A DNA stretch of 61,083 nt from an uncultured Ramlibacter sp. (GCF_936925435.1 NZ_CAKZHQ010000038.1:1-61083), one strand, 5' to 3'; counted from the stretch's first letter, positions 19,930 through 32,620 are shown. The notes: generated by a model from the letters alone, not told the origin. Numbers and translations are program-made.

Positions 19930-21870
19930 ATGGGAGCCAAGGGCGGTTTTGCCGACAGCGTGTTCACGCATGGCGGTGACCATAAGGTGCAGGGCATGCG
20001 GCTGTGGTATCTCGCCCTGGCCGGCATGGCGCTGGCGCTCGTGCCCGTCCTGGTGCTGGCCGGCCTGGCCTGGTACGCAGCCCTGCACAGCGAGCCAGCG
20101 ACTGCCTCCGCTGCGTTGCCCTGGTTGATTGCCGGCGTCGCCCTCTTCCTGGGGTTGTACGCGATGTTTCTGGGCTGGCTGGCCAACCGCTGGGTGGTGG
20201 CGCCCCTGCGCGAACTGGCGCGCGGCATGCGGGCCATCTCCCAGGGCAACTATCCGGGGACGACCGCCTCGGGCGAGGGGCGCGTGCGCGAGGTCGAGCA
20301 GCTGCGCCGCGGCCTGCACAGCATGTGGCAAGGCCTGGAGCGCCGCCGCAACGAGCGCGACGCGGCGCTGCTGGCCTCGGATGCGGCGCGCCAGCGCATG
20401 CATGGCGTGCTCGATCAGATGGACGAGGGCTTCATGATCCTGGACGGGGAGTGGAACCTGAAGTACTGCAATCCCCGCGGTGCCCAGCTGGTGCTCAAGC
20501 CGGGCGGCAGCCTGGTGGGCCTGCCGTTCTGGGACCTGTTTCCCGACGAGAAGATGGGCGGCCGGCGCGAGCGCTGCCAGCGCGAACTGGAGCACGGGCG
20601 CAACTGGGTGGTGGAGGACTACCACTCGCGTTACCGGCGCTGGCTGGAGCTGCGCCTGAGCCCCTCGTCCGGCGGCATCGGCGTGTTCGTGCGCGACGTC
20701 AGCGAGCGGCGCCAGCTGATGGACGAACTGGTCGAGCGCGAGCAGCGCTACCGCGAGCTGTTCGAGGCCAATCCCAACGTGATGTGGATCTTCGACACCG
20801 AGACCCTGCGCTTCCTGGGAGTCAACGGCGCTGCCATCGCCCGCTATGGCTACAGCCGCGAGGAGTTCCTGGCCATGTCCATCACGGACATCCGGCCACC
20901 GGAGGACGTCGCGGGCCTGACCGAGACGCTGCAGGACAAGGACGTATCCGACACGAGCAGCCTGAGCCACGGCGCGCGCATCTGGCGCCATGTCACCAAG
21001 GACGGCGCCGTGATCCTGGTGGAGGTCGCTCGCCATCCCATCCAGTTCCAGGGCCGGTCGGCACGCCTGGTCATGGTCAATGACATCACGGCGCGGCTGC
21101 TGGCCGAGTCGCGGCTGCGCCAGCGCCATGAGAAGCTCAGCGCCGAACACAGCGAGGCCAGCCGCACGTTGAAGGCGGCGCAGCAGGTGGTGGCCGGCTA
21201 TGCGCGCCTGCTGGGCGACGACGTGCTGCCGCTGCTGGCGCAGCTGCAGGCCGGTGCCGACGCGGCGCAGACGCGCCAGCGCGCGGGCCAGCTCGAGCGC
21301 CTGCTGCGCGCCGCCCAGCGCCTGACCCAGGTGCCGGTGCTACCGTTCCGGCCGGCGACGGTGGACCTCAGCGCCATTGCCCACGCGGAAATCCAGCAGC
21401 TGCGGCTGGCGCAACCCCAGTACCGGGTCCATGTGGAAATCGCGCCCGACCTGCGCTGCGAAGGCGACGAGGTGCTGCTGCGCCTGCTGCTGCAGGCGGT
21501 GCTGGACAACGCCTGGAAGTTCAGCGCGCGCGGCCACGACCCCTGGATCCGCATGGCGCGGCTCGAGCGTGAAGATTCGCCCGAGGCCTCCTTCTTCGTC
21601 TCGGACAGCGGCATCGGTTTTGACGAGGCCCAGCAGGGCCGGGCCTACCTGCCCTTCGAGCGCCTGCATTCGGAGGCCGAATACGAAGGCCTGGGACTGG
21701 GCCTGGCCGTGGCCCGCGCGGTCGTTGCGCGCCATGGCGGCCGGCTGTGGGCGCGCTCCAGCCTGGGGCAGGGCGCGACCTTCTGCTTCGAGCTGGCGCC
21801 GCGGCCGCAGAACGACGCGTTCCACGTCAGCGAAGTGGTGATCGACAGCCTGCCGTCGGACGATGATTAA
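19930..21870 (+). CDS. Membrane PAS sensor, atypical histidine kinase
   Basis: A 646-residue membrane sensor. Two transmembrane helices (about 27-50 and 65-83) are followed by a HAMP-like segment (WVVAPLRELARGMRAISQGN), PAS domain 1 (about 155-260), PAS domain 2 (about 270-390) and a C-terminal ATPase domain. The ATPase has the N-box (LDNAWKF, N527), G1 (DSGIGFD), F-box (YLPFERLH) and G2 (GLGLGLA). The expected dimerisation helix (about 395-470) lacks a normal H-box; the only nearby His is H407 in AEHSEAS, without the following acidic-x-Arg-x-Pro pattern. No response regulator is adjacent. Start ATG 19930 with AAGGA upstream; codon 23 is an alternative. Confidence 0.9.
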   Translation: MGAKGGFADSVFTHGGDHKVQGMRLWYLALAGMALALVPVLVLAGLAWYAALHSEPATASAALPWLIAGVALFLGLYAMFLGWLANRWVVAPLRELARGMRAISQGNYPGTTASGEGRVREVEQLRRGLHSMWQGLERRRNERDAALLASDAARQRMHGVLDQMDEGFMILDGEWNLKYCNPRGAQLVLKPGGSLVGLPFWDLFPDEKMGGRRERCQRELEHGRNWVVEDYHSRYRRWLELRLSPSSGGIGVFVRDVSERRQLMDELVEREQRYRELFEANPNVMWIFDTETLRFLGVNGAAIARYGYSREEFLAMSITDIRPPEDVAGLTETLQDKDVSDTSSLSHGARIWRHVTKDGAVILVEVARHPIQFQGRSARLVMVNDITARLLAESRLRQRHEKLSAEHSEASRTLKAAQQVVAGYARLLGDDVLPLLAQLQAGADAAQTRQRAGQLERLLRAAQRLTQVPVLPFRPATVDLSAIAHAEIQQLRLAQPQYRVHVEIAPDLRCEGDEVLLRLLLQAVLDNAWKFSARGHDPWIRMARLEREDSPEASFFVSDSGIGFDEAQQGRAYLPFERLHSEAEYEGLGLGLAVARAVVARHGGRLWARSSLGQGATFCFELAPRPQNDAFHVSEVVIDSLPSDDD

Positions 21871-21956
21871 TGCCCCCGCGCTTGCTCACTGGGTGTGGCT
21901 CGCTGCGCCCGAGGGGCCTTCGCGCTAGGGGCGGCCCGTCGGCGCTCAATGCCTGA

Positions 21957-22775
21957 TCAAGCGCCCACCGGGGTGTAGCGGTCGGCATGCTCGGCCAGCC
22001 AGCGCTCTGACGGGCTGCTGTCCTGCTGGCCGGGATGGAAGTCTTCCCGCAGGTAGTCGCGCCAGGGCTTGTAGGTCTGGCGGATCAGGCCGCGCTGGCC
22101 AAACAGGGTGCTCACTGCGCTCTTCCAGGTGCTCCATTTCCACAGCGTGCCGTCGCGGTGCAGGTTGTTGAGCGTCTGGCGTGCGACGTCGCCCAGGAAG
22201 ACCGTGGTGATGCGGCGAAACCATGTGATGCGCCAGGCATGGCTGCCGCCCAGGGCCTGGTACAGGTCGAAGGCCGTGCACTTGTGTTCGGACTCCTCGG
22301 CGCTGTGCCACAGCCACAGCGTGGTCAGGCGCTCGTCCTGCTGGCCCAGCATGTCGGGGTTGCGCAGCATCCAGTCGGCCATGATGGCGGTGAAGTGCTC
22401 GTTGGCCGCCGTGATGCCCAGCGCGTGACGCGGGTCCTGGCCTTCGAGCAGCGCCAGGCGCTGCTGCGCACGCGGCGCCCAATCGTTGACCAGGCCCTGC
22501 TTTTCCAGGTGGCCGTTGTACAGGGCGTGCAGGCGGCGATGCGTGGCTTCCTGGCCGATGAAACCCTGCACCTCGACGCGGAATTTCTCCTGCGCCTGCG
22601 CCGGCAGGGCCTTGAAGCCGCCGCGCACCGCATCGATGAAAAACTGCTCGCCCACCGGAAAGCTCATGGACAGGGCGTTGAACAAGGCCGTGCGAAAGGC
22701 ATCGCCGGCGCACCAGTGGCGCGGGATCGGCGCTTCCATGTCGACAAGCAGGCGGCGGACGACGAGGTCGGTCAT
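21957..22775 (-). CDS. PF10118-type metal-dependent hydrolase
   Basis: A 272-residue protein of the predicted metal-dependent hydrolase family PF10118, whose activity is not established. The four-helix pattern of acidic and His residues suggests a ferritin-like di-metal site: GEQFF, GQEATHRRLH, NEHFTA and HSAEESEHK hold the likely ligands. Family members are often found beside TetR regulators. Here the gene is divergent from a TetR gene and its promoter region contains two dyad operators, so repression by that regulator is likely. The 86 bp between this gene and the kinase hold no recognisable element. Confidence 0.85.
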   Translation of the reverse strand: MTDLVVRRLLVDMEAPIPRHWCAGDAFRTALFNALSMSFPVGEQFFIDAVRGGFKALPAQAQEKFRVEVQGFIGQEATHRRLHALYNGHLEKQGLVNDWAPRAQQRLALLEGQDPRHALGITAANEHFTAIMADWMLRNPDMLGQQDERLTTLWLWHSAEESEHKCTAFDLYQALGGSHAWRITWFRRITTVFLGDVARQTLNNLHRDGTLWKWSTWKSAVSTLFGQRGLIRQTYKPWRDYLREDFHPGQQDSSPSERWLAEHADRYTPVGA

Positions 22776-22794
22776 GCGGACTCCAGAAGAAGGG

Positions 22795-22814
22795 CCGGTA
22801 CCAGTCGGTACCGG
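22795..22814. promoter_or_regulatory. TetR operator O1
   Basis: A perfect inverted repeat with 8-bp arms and a 4-bp spacer: CCGGTACC-AGTC-GGTACCGG. It lies 20 bp upstream of the PF10118 gene start on the minus strand, in the divergent control region. Its core shares GGTAC-N6-GTACC with O2. Confidence 0.75.
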
Positions 22815-22840
22815 TGCCTGGCATGATGGGGTGGAGGTCG

Positions 22841-22856
22841 GGTACTGTCAAGTACC
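22841..22856. promoter_or_regulatory. TetR operator O2
   Basis: A perfect inverted repeat GGTACT-GTCA-AGTACC, with the same 4-bp spacer length as O1. Its centre is 44 bp from that of O1, about four helical turns. It lies 28 bp before the tetR start, suitably placed for autorepression. Confidence 0.75.
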
Positions 22857-22883
22857 AGCCATCAATTGCCGGAAAATCCCGCC

Positions 22884-23468
22884 ATGCCCGACACCGAAGC
22901 GCCCGTCCACGAACACCGCAGCCGCCTGCTCGAAGGCATGGCCCATGCCGTCGCCGCCAAGGGCTATGCAGACACCACCATCGCCGACGTGGTGCGCGAG
23001 GCCAGCGTGTCGCGCCGCACCTTCTACGAGCATTTCCAGGACAAGGCCCAGTGCCTGGTGGCCTTGTACGAGGCGGCCAGCCACAACGCCCTGAAGGTGC
23101 TGCGCGAAGCCATCGACCCGCGCCACGAATGGGAAACCCAGGTCGAGCAGGCGCTGGGCGCCTACCTGGGCGCGATGGCCACCAACCCGCTGTTGATGCG
23201 CACCCTGTTCATCGAAATCCTGGGGCTGGGGGCGCAAGGCCTGGCCTCGCGGCGCCGCGTCAACCAGGAGATCGCCGGCTTCATGCTGGGTGTGGTCAAT
23301 GCAGGCGGGCGCAGCGCGCCGCTGTCGCCCGGCATGGCCATGGCGGTGGTGGGGGGCATCAACGAGCTGGTGCTCGAATACATCGAGCAGGACCGGGTGG
23401 CCGAGTTGGGCCAGCTGGTGGGGCCGGCCAGCCAACTGGTGCGGGCCGTGACCCACGCGCACGGCTGA
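22884..23468 (+). CDS. TetR-family transcriptional regulator
   Basis: A 194-residue repressor. The N-terminal helix-turn-helix is clear: ADTTIADVVREASVSRRTFY followed by EHFQDKAQCL. The C-terminal ligand-binding domain (about 60-194) is unassigned. The start is ATG 22884; an in-frame TTG 18 bases earlier is less likely. It probably binds the two GTAC-containing dyads at 22795-22856 and represses both itself and the divergent PF10118 gene. Inducer unknown. A strong terminator follows 21 bp after the stop. Confidence 0.93.
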   Translation: MPDTEAPVHEHRSRLLEGMAHAVAAKGYADTTIADVVREASVSRRTFYEHFQDKAQCLVALYEAASHNALKVLREAIDPRHEWETQVEQALGAYLGAMATNPLLMRTLFIEILGLGAQGLASRRRVNQEIAGFMLGVVNAGGRSAPLSPGMAMAVVGGINELVLEYIEQDRVAELGQLVGPASQLVRAVTHAHG

Positions 23469-23489
23469 GACCGGACGGCCGCCCCAATG

Positions 23490-23520
23490 CAGAAAGCCCG
23501 CGCGAGCGGGCTTTCTGTTT
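23490..23520 (+). terminator. Rho-independent terminator after tetR
   Basis: A 12-bp perfect stem (CAGAAAGCCCGC paired with GCGGGCTTTCTG) with a GCGA loop, followed by TTT. It lies between the convergent tetR and the small secreted-protein gene. The stem is symmetrical enough to act for both, though a T-run exists only on the plus side. Confidence 0.85.
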
Positions 23521-23554
23521 GGAAGGCAACAGGCTGGTTGCCCAGCCGGCGTGC

Positions 23555-23731
23555 TTACTTGGCTTCGGGTTGCTTGGCGGCCTTGCTGGGGGTCTTGGCC
23601 TTGGAGTCAGCCTTGGCTTGACCCTTGGCTTCGGACTTGGCATCGCCAGCCTTGTTGGCTTCCGTACCGGGTTGTTGGGCGAAGGCGGTGACGGCGAACA
23701 GGGACAGGACGAGTGCGGACAGCTTGATCAT
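23555..23731 (-). CDS. Small secreted Lys/Ala-rich protein
   Basis: A 58-residue hypothetical protein. Residues 1-18 (MIKLSALVLSLFAVTAFA) form a Sec signal peptide with an AFA cleavage site. The mature part (about 40 residues) is low-complexity Lys/Ala/Glu/Ser sequence with repeated AK/SKA units and no Cys. Such short basic secreted proteins are common in Comamonadaceae; the function is unknown. Start chosen at ATG 23731 because the open frame upstream lacks a signal. The 165 bp upstream (to 23896) contain a TTGACA on the minus strand at 23856-23851 but no matching -10. Confidence 0.7.
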   Translation of the reverse strand: MIKLSALVLSLFAVTAFAQQPGTEANKAGDAKSEAKGQAKADSKAKTPSKAAKQPEAK

Positions 23732-23896
23732 TTTGGAATCCTCGTTAAAAGATAGATGAGGGTTGAGACAGGCTCCTCCGAGGAAGCCGACTTCTACAAC
23801 GCGGCGGGCCGGATCGGGTTGACTCAACCGCAGGATCGTCGCGTTCAGCATGTCAAAAAGTTGTATCGGAGGAATCGGAGCTGGGGTAAACCCTGG

Positions 23897-26089
<2,193 letters not shown>

Positions 26090-26297
26090 GTCTTCTCCTT
26101 CGTTGTTTCGCTTGGAGGGGGCAACGCTTGGGGTACCCCCGCTGCGTTGCTTCCTCGCCGCATTCCCAACATCAGGAGACGATTGGCCAACGGGCGGAAT
26201 ATAAGCGCAAAGGCGTGACAGGCGCGTGCATTCGGCGGGAACGATGCGCGCGCCCAACTAAAATCAGGGTTTTTCCCAAGCACTCTCCCTCACCACC

Positions 26298-26837
26298 ATG
26301 TCCCTCGAAAAAGTCACCCCCGGCAAGAACGTTCCCGAAGCTTTCAACGTGATCATCGAGATCCCGATGAACGCCGACCCCGTCAAGTACGAGGTGGACA
26401 AGGAGTCCGGCGCCATTTTCGTGGACCGCTTCATGAGCACGTCCATGCACTACCCCACCAACTACGGCTACGTGCCCAAGACCATCAGCGGCGACGGCGA
26501 CCCGGTCGACGTGCTGGTGATCACGCCGGTACCGTTGATTCCCGGCGTGGTGGTGACCTGCCGCGCCATCGGCATCCTGAAGATGACCGACGAGGCCGGC
26601 GAAGACGGCAAGGTGCTGGCCGTGCCGGTGGACAAGAAGTGCTCGCTGTACACCCAGTGGCAAAAGCCCGAAGACATGAACCCGCTGCGCCTCAAGACCA
26701 TTGCGCACTTCTTCGAACACTACAAGGACCTGGAAGAGGGCAAGTGGGTCAAGGTCAATGGCTGGGAAGGCCCGGATTCCGCCAAGAAGGAAATCACGGA
26801 CGGCATCGCCAACTACAACAAGGCCAACGGCGGCTGA
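26298..26837 (+). CDS. ppa: Inorganic pyrophosphatase (soluble, family I)
   Basis: A 179-residue cytosolic enzyme that hydrolyses pyrophosphate to drive biosynthetic reactions. The metal-binding signature DGDPVDVLV is present, with [13 protein letters not shown], Glu in IIEIPMN and [11 protein letters not shown] as further family markers. The length matches bacterial hexameric enzymes. It starts at ATG 26298 and is followed by a strong terminator, so it is probably monocistronic. It is divergent from hppA. Confidence 0.97.
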   Translation: MSLEKVTPGKNVPEAFNVIIEIPMNADPVKYEVDKESGAIFVDRFMSTSMHYPTNYGYVPKTISGDGDPVDVLVITPVPLIPGVVVTCRAIGILKMTDEAGEDGKVLAVPVDKKCSLYTQWQKPEDMNPLRLKTIAHFFEHYKDLEEGKWVKVNGWEGPDSAKKEITDGIANYNKANGG

Positions 26838-26859
26838 AACTGCTGCAGGCGCCAGCCAC

Positions 26860-26884
26860 AAGCCGGCCCGCGGGCCGGCTTTTT
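26860..26884 (+). terminator. Rho-independent terminator after ppa
   Basis: A self-complementary stem, AAGCCGGCCCG followed directly by CGGGCCGGCTT, then TTT. It is 22 bp after the ppa stop and abuts the stop codon of the convergent hydrolase gene. Confidence 0.85.
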
Positions 26885-27684
26885 CATGGGCGCTCTGGGT
26901 CGGGGTAGAGCAGGCCCTTGAAGCCGGCCAGACCGGGCTCGAAGCGCCGCCAGAGGCCTTCGGGCTGGGCCAGGCGGTCGGCCACGGCCCACCAGGCGCT
27001 GGGATTGACGCCGATGCCGATGTGGCTGGAGCGCACCTCGATGTTCTCGGTGTGCGGATTGTCCGCGGCCGCCTGCTGCACGCTGCCCTGCCAGGCAACG
27101 ATGCCATCACTGCGCGAGTAGATGCTGGTGGTGGGCACGGGCGGCGCCGCGGGCAGGTCGTAGCTGCCGTGCTCGCGCTCGATGTCGCGGCCGCTGGCCA
27201 GCTCATAGAGGCGCCAGGCATTGGTGGACTTGGGATGGCTGGAGAAGGGCGAGCCCAGGGTGACCACACAGCGCACCAGCTGCGGCAGCTCCTTGGCCAG
27301 CTCGCGCGCATAGACGCCGCCCAGGCTCCAGCCCACGAGGCTGAGCTTGCGGCCGCTGGTGGCAAAGGCGTCCTCGATGCCTTTTCTGGCGGCTTCCAGC
27401 ACGCCGTTGCGCGGGCCGAAGTTGAAGCCCTGGCTCCAGCCGCGCGCCTGGTAGCCCAGCGAACCCAGGTAGTGGCGCAGTGGCGCGGTGGTGGTGTCGT
27501 TGGCAGCCAGGCCGGGGAAGACCAGGACGGTGTGGCCGTCGCCCGGAGGTGCGCGCCGCAGCAGCGGCCAGGCCGGCAGCACCGCGCCGAACTCCAGGGG
27601 CGCGCGGCATTCCATGGCCAGCAGCCTCAGGCCAGGGGGTGGTGCTTGTGTGTTGTCCGTGTGTCGTGACGTTGCCATCTGCAT
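26884..27684 (-). CDS. Alpha/beta hydrolase (esterase/lipase-like)
   Basis: A 266-residue alpha/beta hydrolase. The nucleophile elbow is VGWSLGGVYAR (Ser). An oxyanion segment is seen in LVFPGLAAND, an acid candidate in SRSDGIVAW, and the His in RSSHIGIGVNP. No signal peptide is seen, so it is cytoplasmic. The DGxV segment before the acid and the C-terminal SHIGIG resemble PGAP1/lipase-class proteins. Substrate unknown. Two ATGs (27684 and 27678) are possible starts. Confidence 0.85.
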   Translation of the reverse strand: MQMATSRHTDNTQAPPPGLRLLAMECRAPLEFGAVLPAWPLLRRAPPGDGHTVLVFPGLAANDTTTAPLRHYLGSLGYQARGWSQGFNFGPRNGVLEAARKGIEDAFATSGRKLSLVGWSLGGVYARELAKELPQLVRCVVTLGSPFSSHPKSTNAWRLYELASGRDIEREHGSYDLPAAPPVPTTSIYSRSDGIVAWQGSVQQAAADNPHTENIEVRSSHIGIGVNPSAWWAVADRLAQPEGLWRRFEPGLAGFKGLLYPDPERP

Positions 27685-27771
27685 GCGCGAAGCGTGTGCT
27701 TGTTGTCTCGTTCCACCCTAACAGTGTTTGCTCTCCGGCCGGATGACAGCGGCCGGCTTTAGAGAGGGGCG

Positions 27772-28980
27772 TCAAGCATTGCGCCGGAACGGCGTGCGCT
27801 CATCGAGGTGGTCCATGTAGCTGGCGATGCCCTGGCCTTCGCGCTCCAGGAAGCGCGCCACCGCATCGGCAAAGGCCGGATGGGCCAGCCAGTGGGCGCT
27901 GCTGGTCTTGACCGGCATCAGAGCCCGCGCCATCTTGTGCTCGCCCTGGGCGCCGCCTTCGAAGCGGTCGAAGCCCTGTTCGATGCACCACTGCAGAGGC
28001 TGGTAGTAGCAGGCCTCGAAGTGCAGGCAGTCGACCCGCTCCAGTGCGCCCCAGTAACGGCCGAATGCCACCTTGTCGCGCTTTGGAGCATCGGATTGGT
28101 CTGTAGCCCCCGGTAAATGGCCGTCGATAGCTATCAAACTTGTAGCAATGGGCATGCCGTCGCGCTCGCCGGTGAACAGCAGCCAGTGCTCCGGCATGGC
28201 GTCGGCCATGCGGCGGAAGAAGTCGCGCTTGAGGTAGGGCGCGTTGCCGTGCTCCAGGTAGGTGCGCTCATAGCAGCGGTAGAAGAAGTCCCAGTCCGCC
28301 GCGCCGATTTCGCGGCCCTGCTGGACGCGAAAGCGCACGCCGGCGTCCATCACCTTGCGCCGCTCCTGGCGGATCTTCTTGCGCTTGTCCTGCGCCAGGC
28401 TCATGAGGAAGTCGTCGAAGCTGGCATAGGCGGTGGGCGCTGCGTTTTTCCAGTGGAACTGCACGGTATGGCGCTGCATCAGGCCGGCTTGTGTGCAGGC
28501 AGCCGCGTCGTCATCCGACAGAAACAGCAGATGCAGCGACGAGAGATTTTCATCGCCGCACCAGCGCAGCAGGGCCTGCAGCAACGCTGCGCGGGCCCCG
28601 GCGTCACGTGCCAGCAGGCGCGCGCCCGGCACCGGCGTGAAGGGCGGCGCCACCAGCGCCTTGGGGTAGTAGGCCAGACCGTGCTGCTCATAGGCGTTGG
28701 CCCAGGCCCAGTCGAACACGTACTCGCCGTAGGAATGGTCTTTCAGGTATAGCGCGCAGGCCGCGTGCAATTGGTCGCCGCGCCACAGGGTCAGCAAGCG
28801 CGGCGTCCAGCCGCTGGCCGGCACAGCGCTGCCGCTATCGTGCATCGCCGCCAGGTAGGCATGGCGCATGAAGGGCGTGGCGGCGCCTTGCAATGCGAGC
28901 AGCGCGTCCCAGGCCTGCGCGTCCACCTCGCCCGGCGTGGCACAGAGGCGGGTGACATAATCATCCGGCTTGTTTTTCAC
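27772..28980 (-). CDS. GNAT/FemAB-like protein (DUF482, PF04339)
   Basis: A protein of about 402 residues in the family once called peptidogalycan biosynthesis/recognition (PF04339), with a FemAB-like acyltransferase fold; the true reaction is not established. Family segments include TPFMRHAYLAAMHDSGS, KDHSYGEYVFDWAWANAY, KRKKIRQERRKV and FEGGAQGEHKMARALMP. The start is uncertain: GTG at 28980 leaves only six bases to the divergent nadE ATG. The 49-bp repeat at 28098-28146 is inserted in frame at about residues 279-295 and adds a segment (HLPGATDQSDA) that looks foreign to the family. Confidence 0.82.
   Translation of the reverse strand: MKNKPDDYVTRLCATPGEVDAQAWDALLALQGAATPFMRHAYLAAMHDSGSAVPASGWTPRLLTLWRGDQLHAACALYLKDHSYGEYVFDWAWANAYEQHGLAYYPKALVAPPFTPVPGARLLARDAGARAALLQALLRWCGDENLSSLHLLFLSDDDAAACTQAGLMQRHTVQFHWKNAAPTAYASFDDFLMSLAQDKRKKIRQERRKVMDAGVRFRVQQGREIGAADWDFFYRCYERTYLEHGNAPYLKRDFFRRMADAMPEHWLLFTGERDGMPIATSLIAIDGHLPGATDQSDAPKRDKVAFGRYWGALERVDCLHFEACYYQPLQWCIEQGFDRFEGGAQGEHKMARALMPVKTSSAHWLAHPAFADAVARFLEREGQGIASYMDHLDERTPFRRNA
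28098..28146 (+). repeat. 49-bp dispersed repeat, copy 3 (inside a gene)
   Basis: A plus-strand copy of the 49-bp repeat lying within the DUF482 gene, which runs on the minus strand. It begins GGTCTGTAGCCCCCGG, includes GATAGCTATCAAACTTG and ends GTAGC. It matches copy 5 (57743-57791) without any gap across all 49 positions. The host reading frame remains open through it. Confidence 0.75.
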
Positions 28981-28986
28981 TGCTCC

Positions 28987-31016
<2,030 letters not shown>

Positions 31017-31020
31017 GCGC

Positions 31021-31608
31021 CTAGATCTGCGACAGGTCCTGTGGCCGGGTGGTCATGCCCGCTTCATGGACCAGGTCCGCAAGCAGCATCGGCACATCGT
31101 CGCCGATGCGCACCAGTTCCATCTGCCAGTCGTTCATGAAGCCGTGCGCCACGCTGGAGCGCAGGAACTGCAGCAGCGGCTGGTAGTAGCCGCCGGCGTC
31201 CAGCAGGCCGATCGGCTTGTCGTGGTAGCCCAACTGGCGCCAGGTCCAGACCTCGAACAGCTCCTCGAAGGTGCCGATGCCGCCGGGCAGTGCCAGGAAG
31301 GCGTCGGCACGTTCGGCCATCATGCGCTTGCGGTCGTGCATGCTGTCCACCACGTGCAGTTCGGTGCAGTCGCGCTTGGCCCATTCCTTCTCGACCAGCG
31401 CATGGGGAATCACCCCGACCACCTTGCCGCCGGCCGCCAGGGTGGCATCGGCCACCGTGCCCATCAGGCCGTTGTTGCCGCCGCCATAGACCAGCTGGCC
31501 GCCCTGCCGGCCGATCCAGCTGCCGACATCGATGGCCGCCTGGCGGAACTGTTCGGTCACGCCAGGGCGCGAGCCGCAATAGACGCAGATGGAAAACGTT
31601 GGGGTCAT
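31021..31608 (-). CDS. LOG-family protein (cytokinin-activating-like nucleoside 5'-monophosphate phosphoribohydrolase)
   Basis: A 195-residue protein of the LOG/TIGR00730 family. The signature PGGIGTFEELFEVWTW and the phosphate-binding YGGGNNGLMG are present. Family members hydrolyse AMP or N6-modified AMP to the base and ribose 5-phosphate; the in vivo substrate here is unknown. The start is ATG 31608, overlapping the dgkA stop by four bases. It converges on glnB with a 4-bp gap. Confidence 0.9.
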   Translation of the reverse strand: MTPTFSICVYCGSRPGVTEQFRQAAIDVGSWIGRQGGQLVYGGGNNGLMGTVADATLAAGGKVVGVIPHALVEKEWAKRDCTELHVVDSMHDRKRMMAERADAFLALPGGIGTFEELFEVWTWRQLGYHDKPIGLLDAGGYYQPLLQFLRSSVAHGFMNDWQMELVRIGDDVPMLLADLVHEAGMTTRPQDLSQI

Positions 31609-32009
31609 GCGATCACCCTGTGGGCGATGGCGGCAAGCCAGATGCCGGCTGCCAGCAGCAGGCTCAGCAGCACGGCGGCGCTGCCCATGTCCTTGGCGCG
31701 CTTGGACAGGTCGTGCCACTCGGGGCCGATGCGGTCGATCGCGGTCTCGATCCCGGTGTTGAGCAACTCGACGATCATGACGATCAGCACCGAGCCGGCC
31801 AGCAGGGCGGTTTCCACCCAGCTGCGGCCCAGCCAGAAGGCCAGCGGCAGCAGCACCACGGCGGCCAGGGCCTCCTGGCGGAAGGCCGGCTCATTCCAGC
31901 CGGCGCGCAGGCCTTCCAGCGAATAGCCGGTGGCGTGCCAGACGCGGTTCAAGCCGGTGCGCAGTTTCTGGGGATTGGCGGGGGAGGGGGCTTCAGGCGT
32001 CAATGACAT
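31605..32009 (-). CDS. dgkA: Diacylglycerol kinase (prokaryotic, membrane)
   Basis: A 134-residue inner-membrane kinase that recycles diacylglycerol to phosphatidate during membrane-derived oligosaccharide and lipid turnover. The family signature VELLNTGIETAIDRIG and a downstream KRAKDMGSAAV are clear, with three hydrophobic helices (about 48-65, 70-88 and 108-130). The start is ATG 32009 (MSLTPEAPSP). It overlaps the LOG gene by ATGA and sits 34 bp after the RDD gene. Confidence 0.95.
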   Translation of the reverse strand: MSLTPEAPSPANPQKLRTGLNRVWHATGYSLEGLRAGWNEPAFRQEALAAVVLLPLAFWLGRSWVETALLAGSVLIVMIVELLNTGIETAIDRIGPEWHDLSKRAKDMGSAAVLLSLLLAAGIWLAAIAHRVIA

Positions 32010-32043
32010 GCGGCCATTGTGGCCCAGGCATATGACGGCCCGT

Positions 32044-32607
32044 TCAGGCGCGGGCGGCCGGCGGCGGCGCCTCGACCAGCCGCGTGCCCGCGAGCGCATC
32101 GTGCAGGAACTGCCGCTGTGGATGCCAGCGGCTGAGCGCGGCCCAGAACACCACCCACGCGAGGATGGCGATAGCCGCCTGCTTTGCGCTCAGATGGCCT
32201 GCCTGCAGGGCGGCCAGCGGCGGCAGGAACCAGAGCCAGGAACACAGGTAGCGAAAGAAGGCGCGCAACTGCCCCACCGGCTGGCCCGCACGGTCGACCA
32301 TGCGGATGCGCCAGGTGCGCATGGCCAGGGTCTGCCCGCGTGACCAGCACCATGTGAAGTAAATGCCGCAGACCACGAACAGGAAAGCCTGAAACAGCGG
32401 CTGGCGTGAATCCATGGCGTTGCGCATCTGGCCGGCGATGCTGAAGACCAGTCCGGCGGTGAAGACCAGCCCGAACAGCAGCATGCCCTCGTACAGCCAG
32501 CAGGCCATGCGACGGCGCAGTGCAGGGGCCATGAGGTCGGCGGGGCTGGATGCGGACAGGGGGCGCGTCGCGGCGCCGCCGCCGGCCTCTTGGGGCGCTG
32601 CAGTCAT
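32044..32607 (-). CDS. RDD-family membrane protein
   Basis: A 187-residue protein with the RDD domain (about 50-180): ALRRRMACWLYEGMLLFGLV contains the Arg and acidic positions that name the family, and LHDALAGTRLV closes it. Three to four hydrophobic helices are seen. RDD proteins include small ion transporters and uncharacterised membrane proteins, and the function here is unknown. Start ATG 32607. It belongs to the sigma factor-DUF3619-DUF3106 run and follows DUF3106 by 13 bp. Confidence 0.88.
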   Translation of the reverse strand: MTAAPQEAGGGAATRPLSASSPADLMAPALRRRMACWLYEGMLLFGLVFTAGLVFSIAGQMRNAMDSRQPLFQAFLFVVCGIYFTWCWSRGQTLAMRTWRIRMVDRAGQPVGQLRAFFRYLCSWLWFLPPLAALQAGHLSAKQAAIAILAWVVFWAALSRWHPQRQFLHDALAGTRLVEAPPPAARA

Positions 32608-32620
32608 GGCTGGACAGATT

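Noticed and set aside
23732..23896. Promoter (TTGACA at 23856-23851, minus strand) for the small secreted protein
   Set aside because: No acceptable -10 hexamer is found 16-18 bases downstream.
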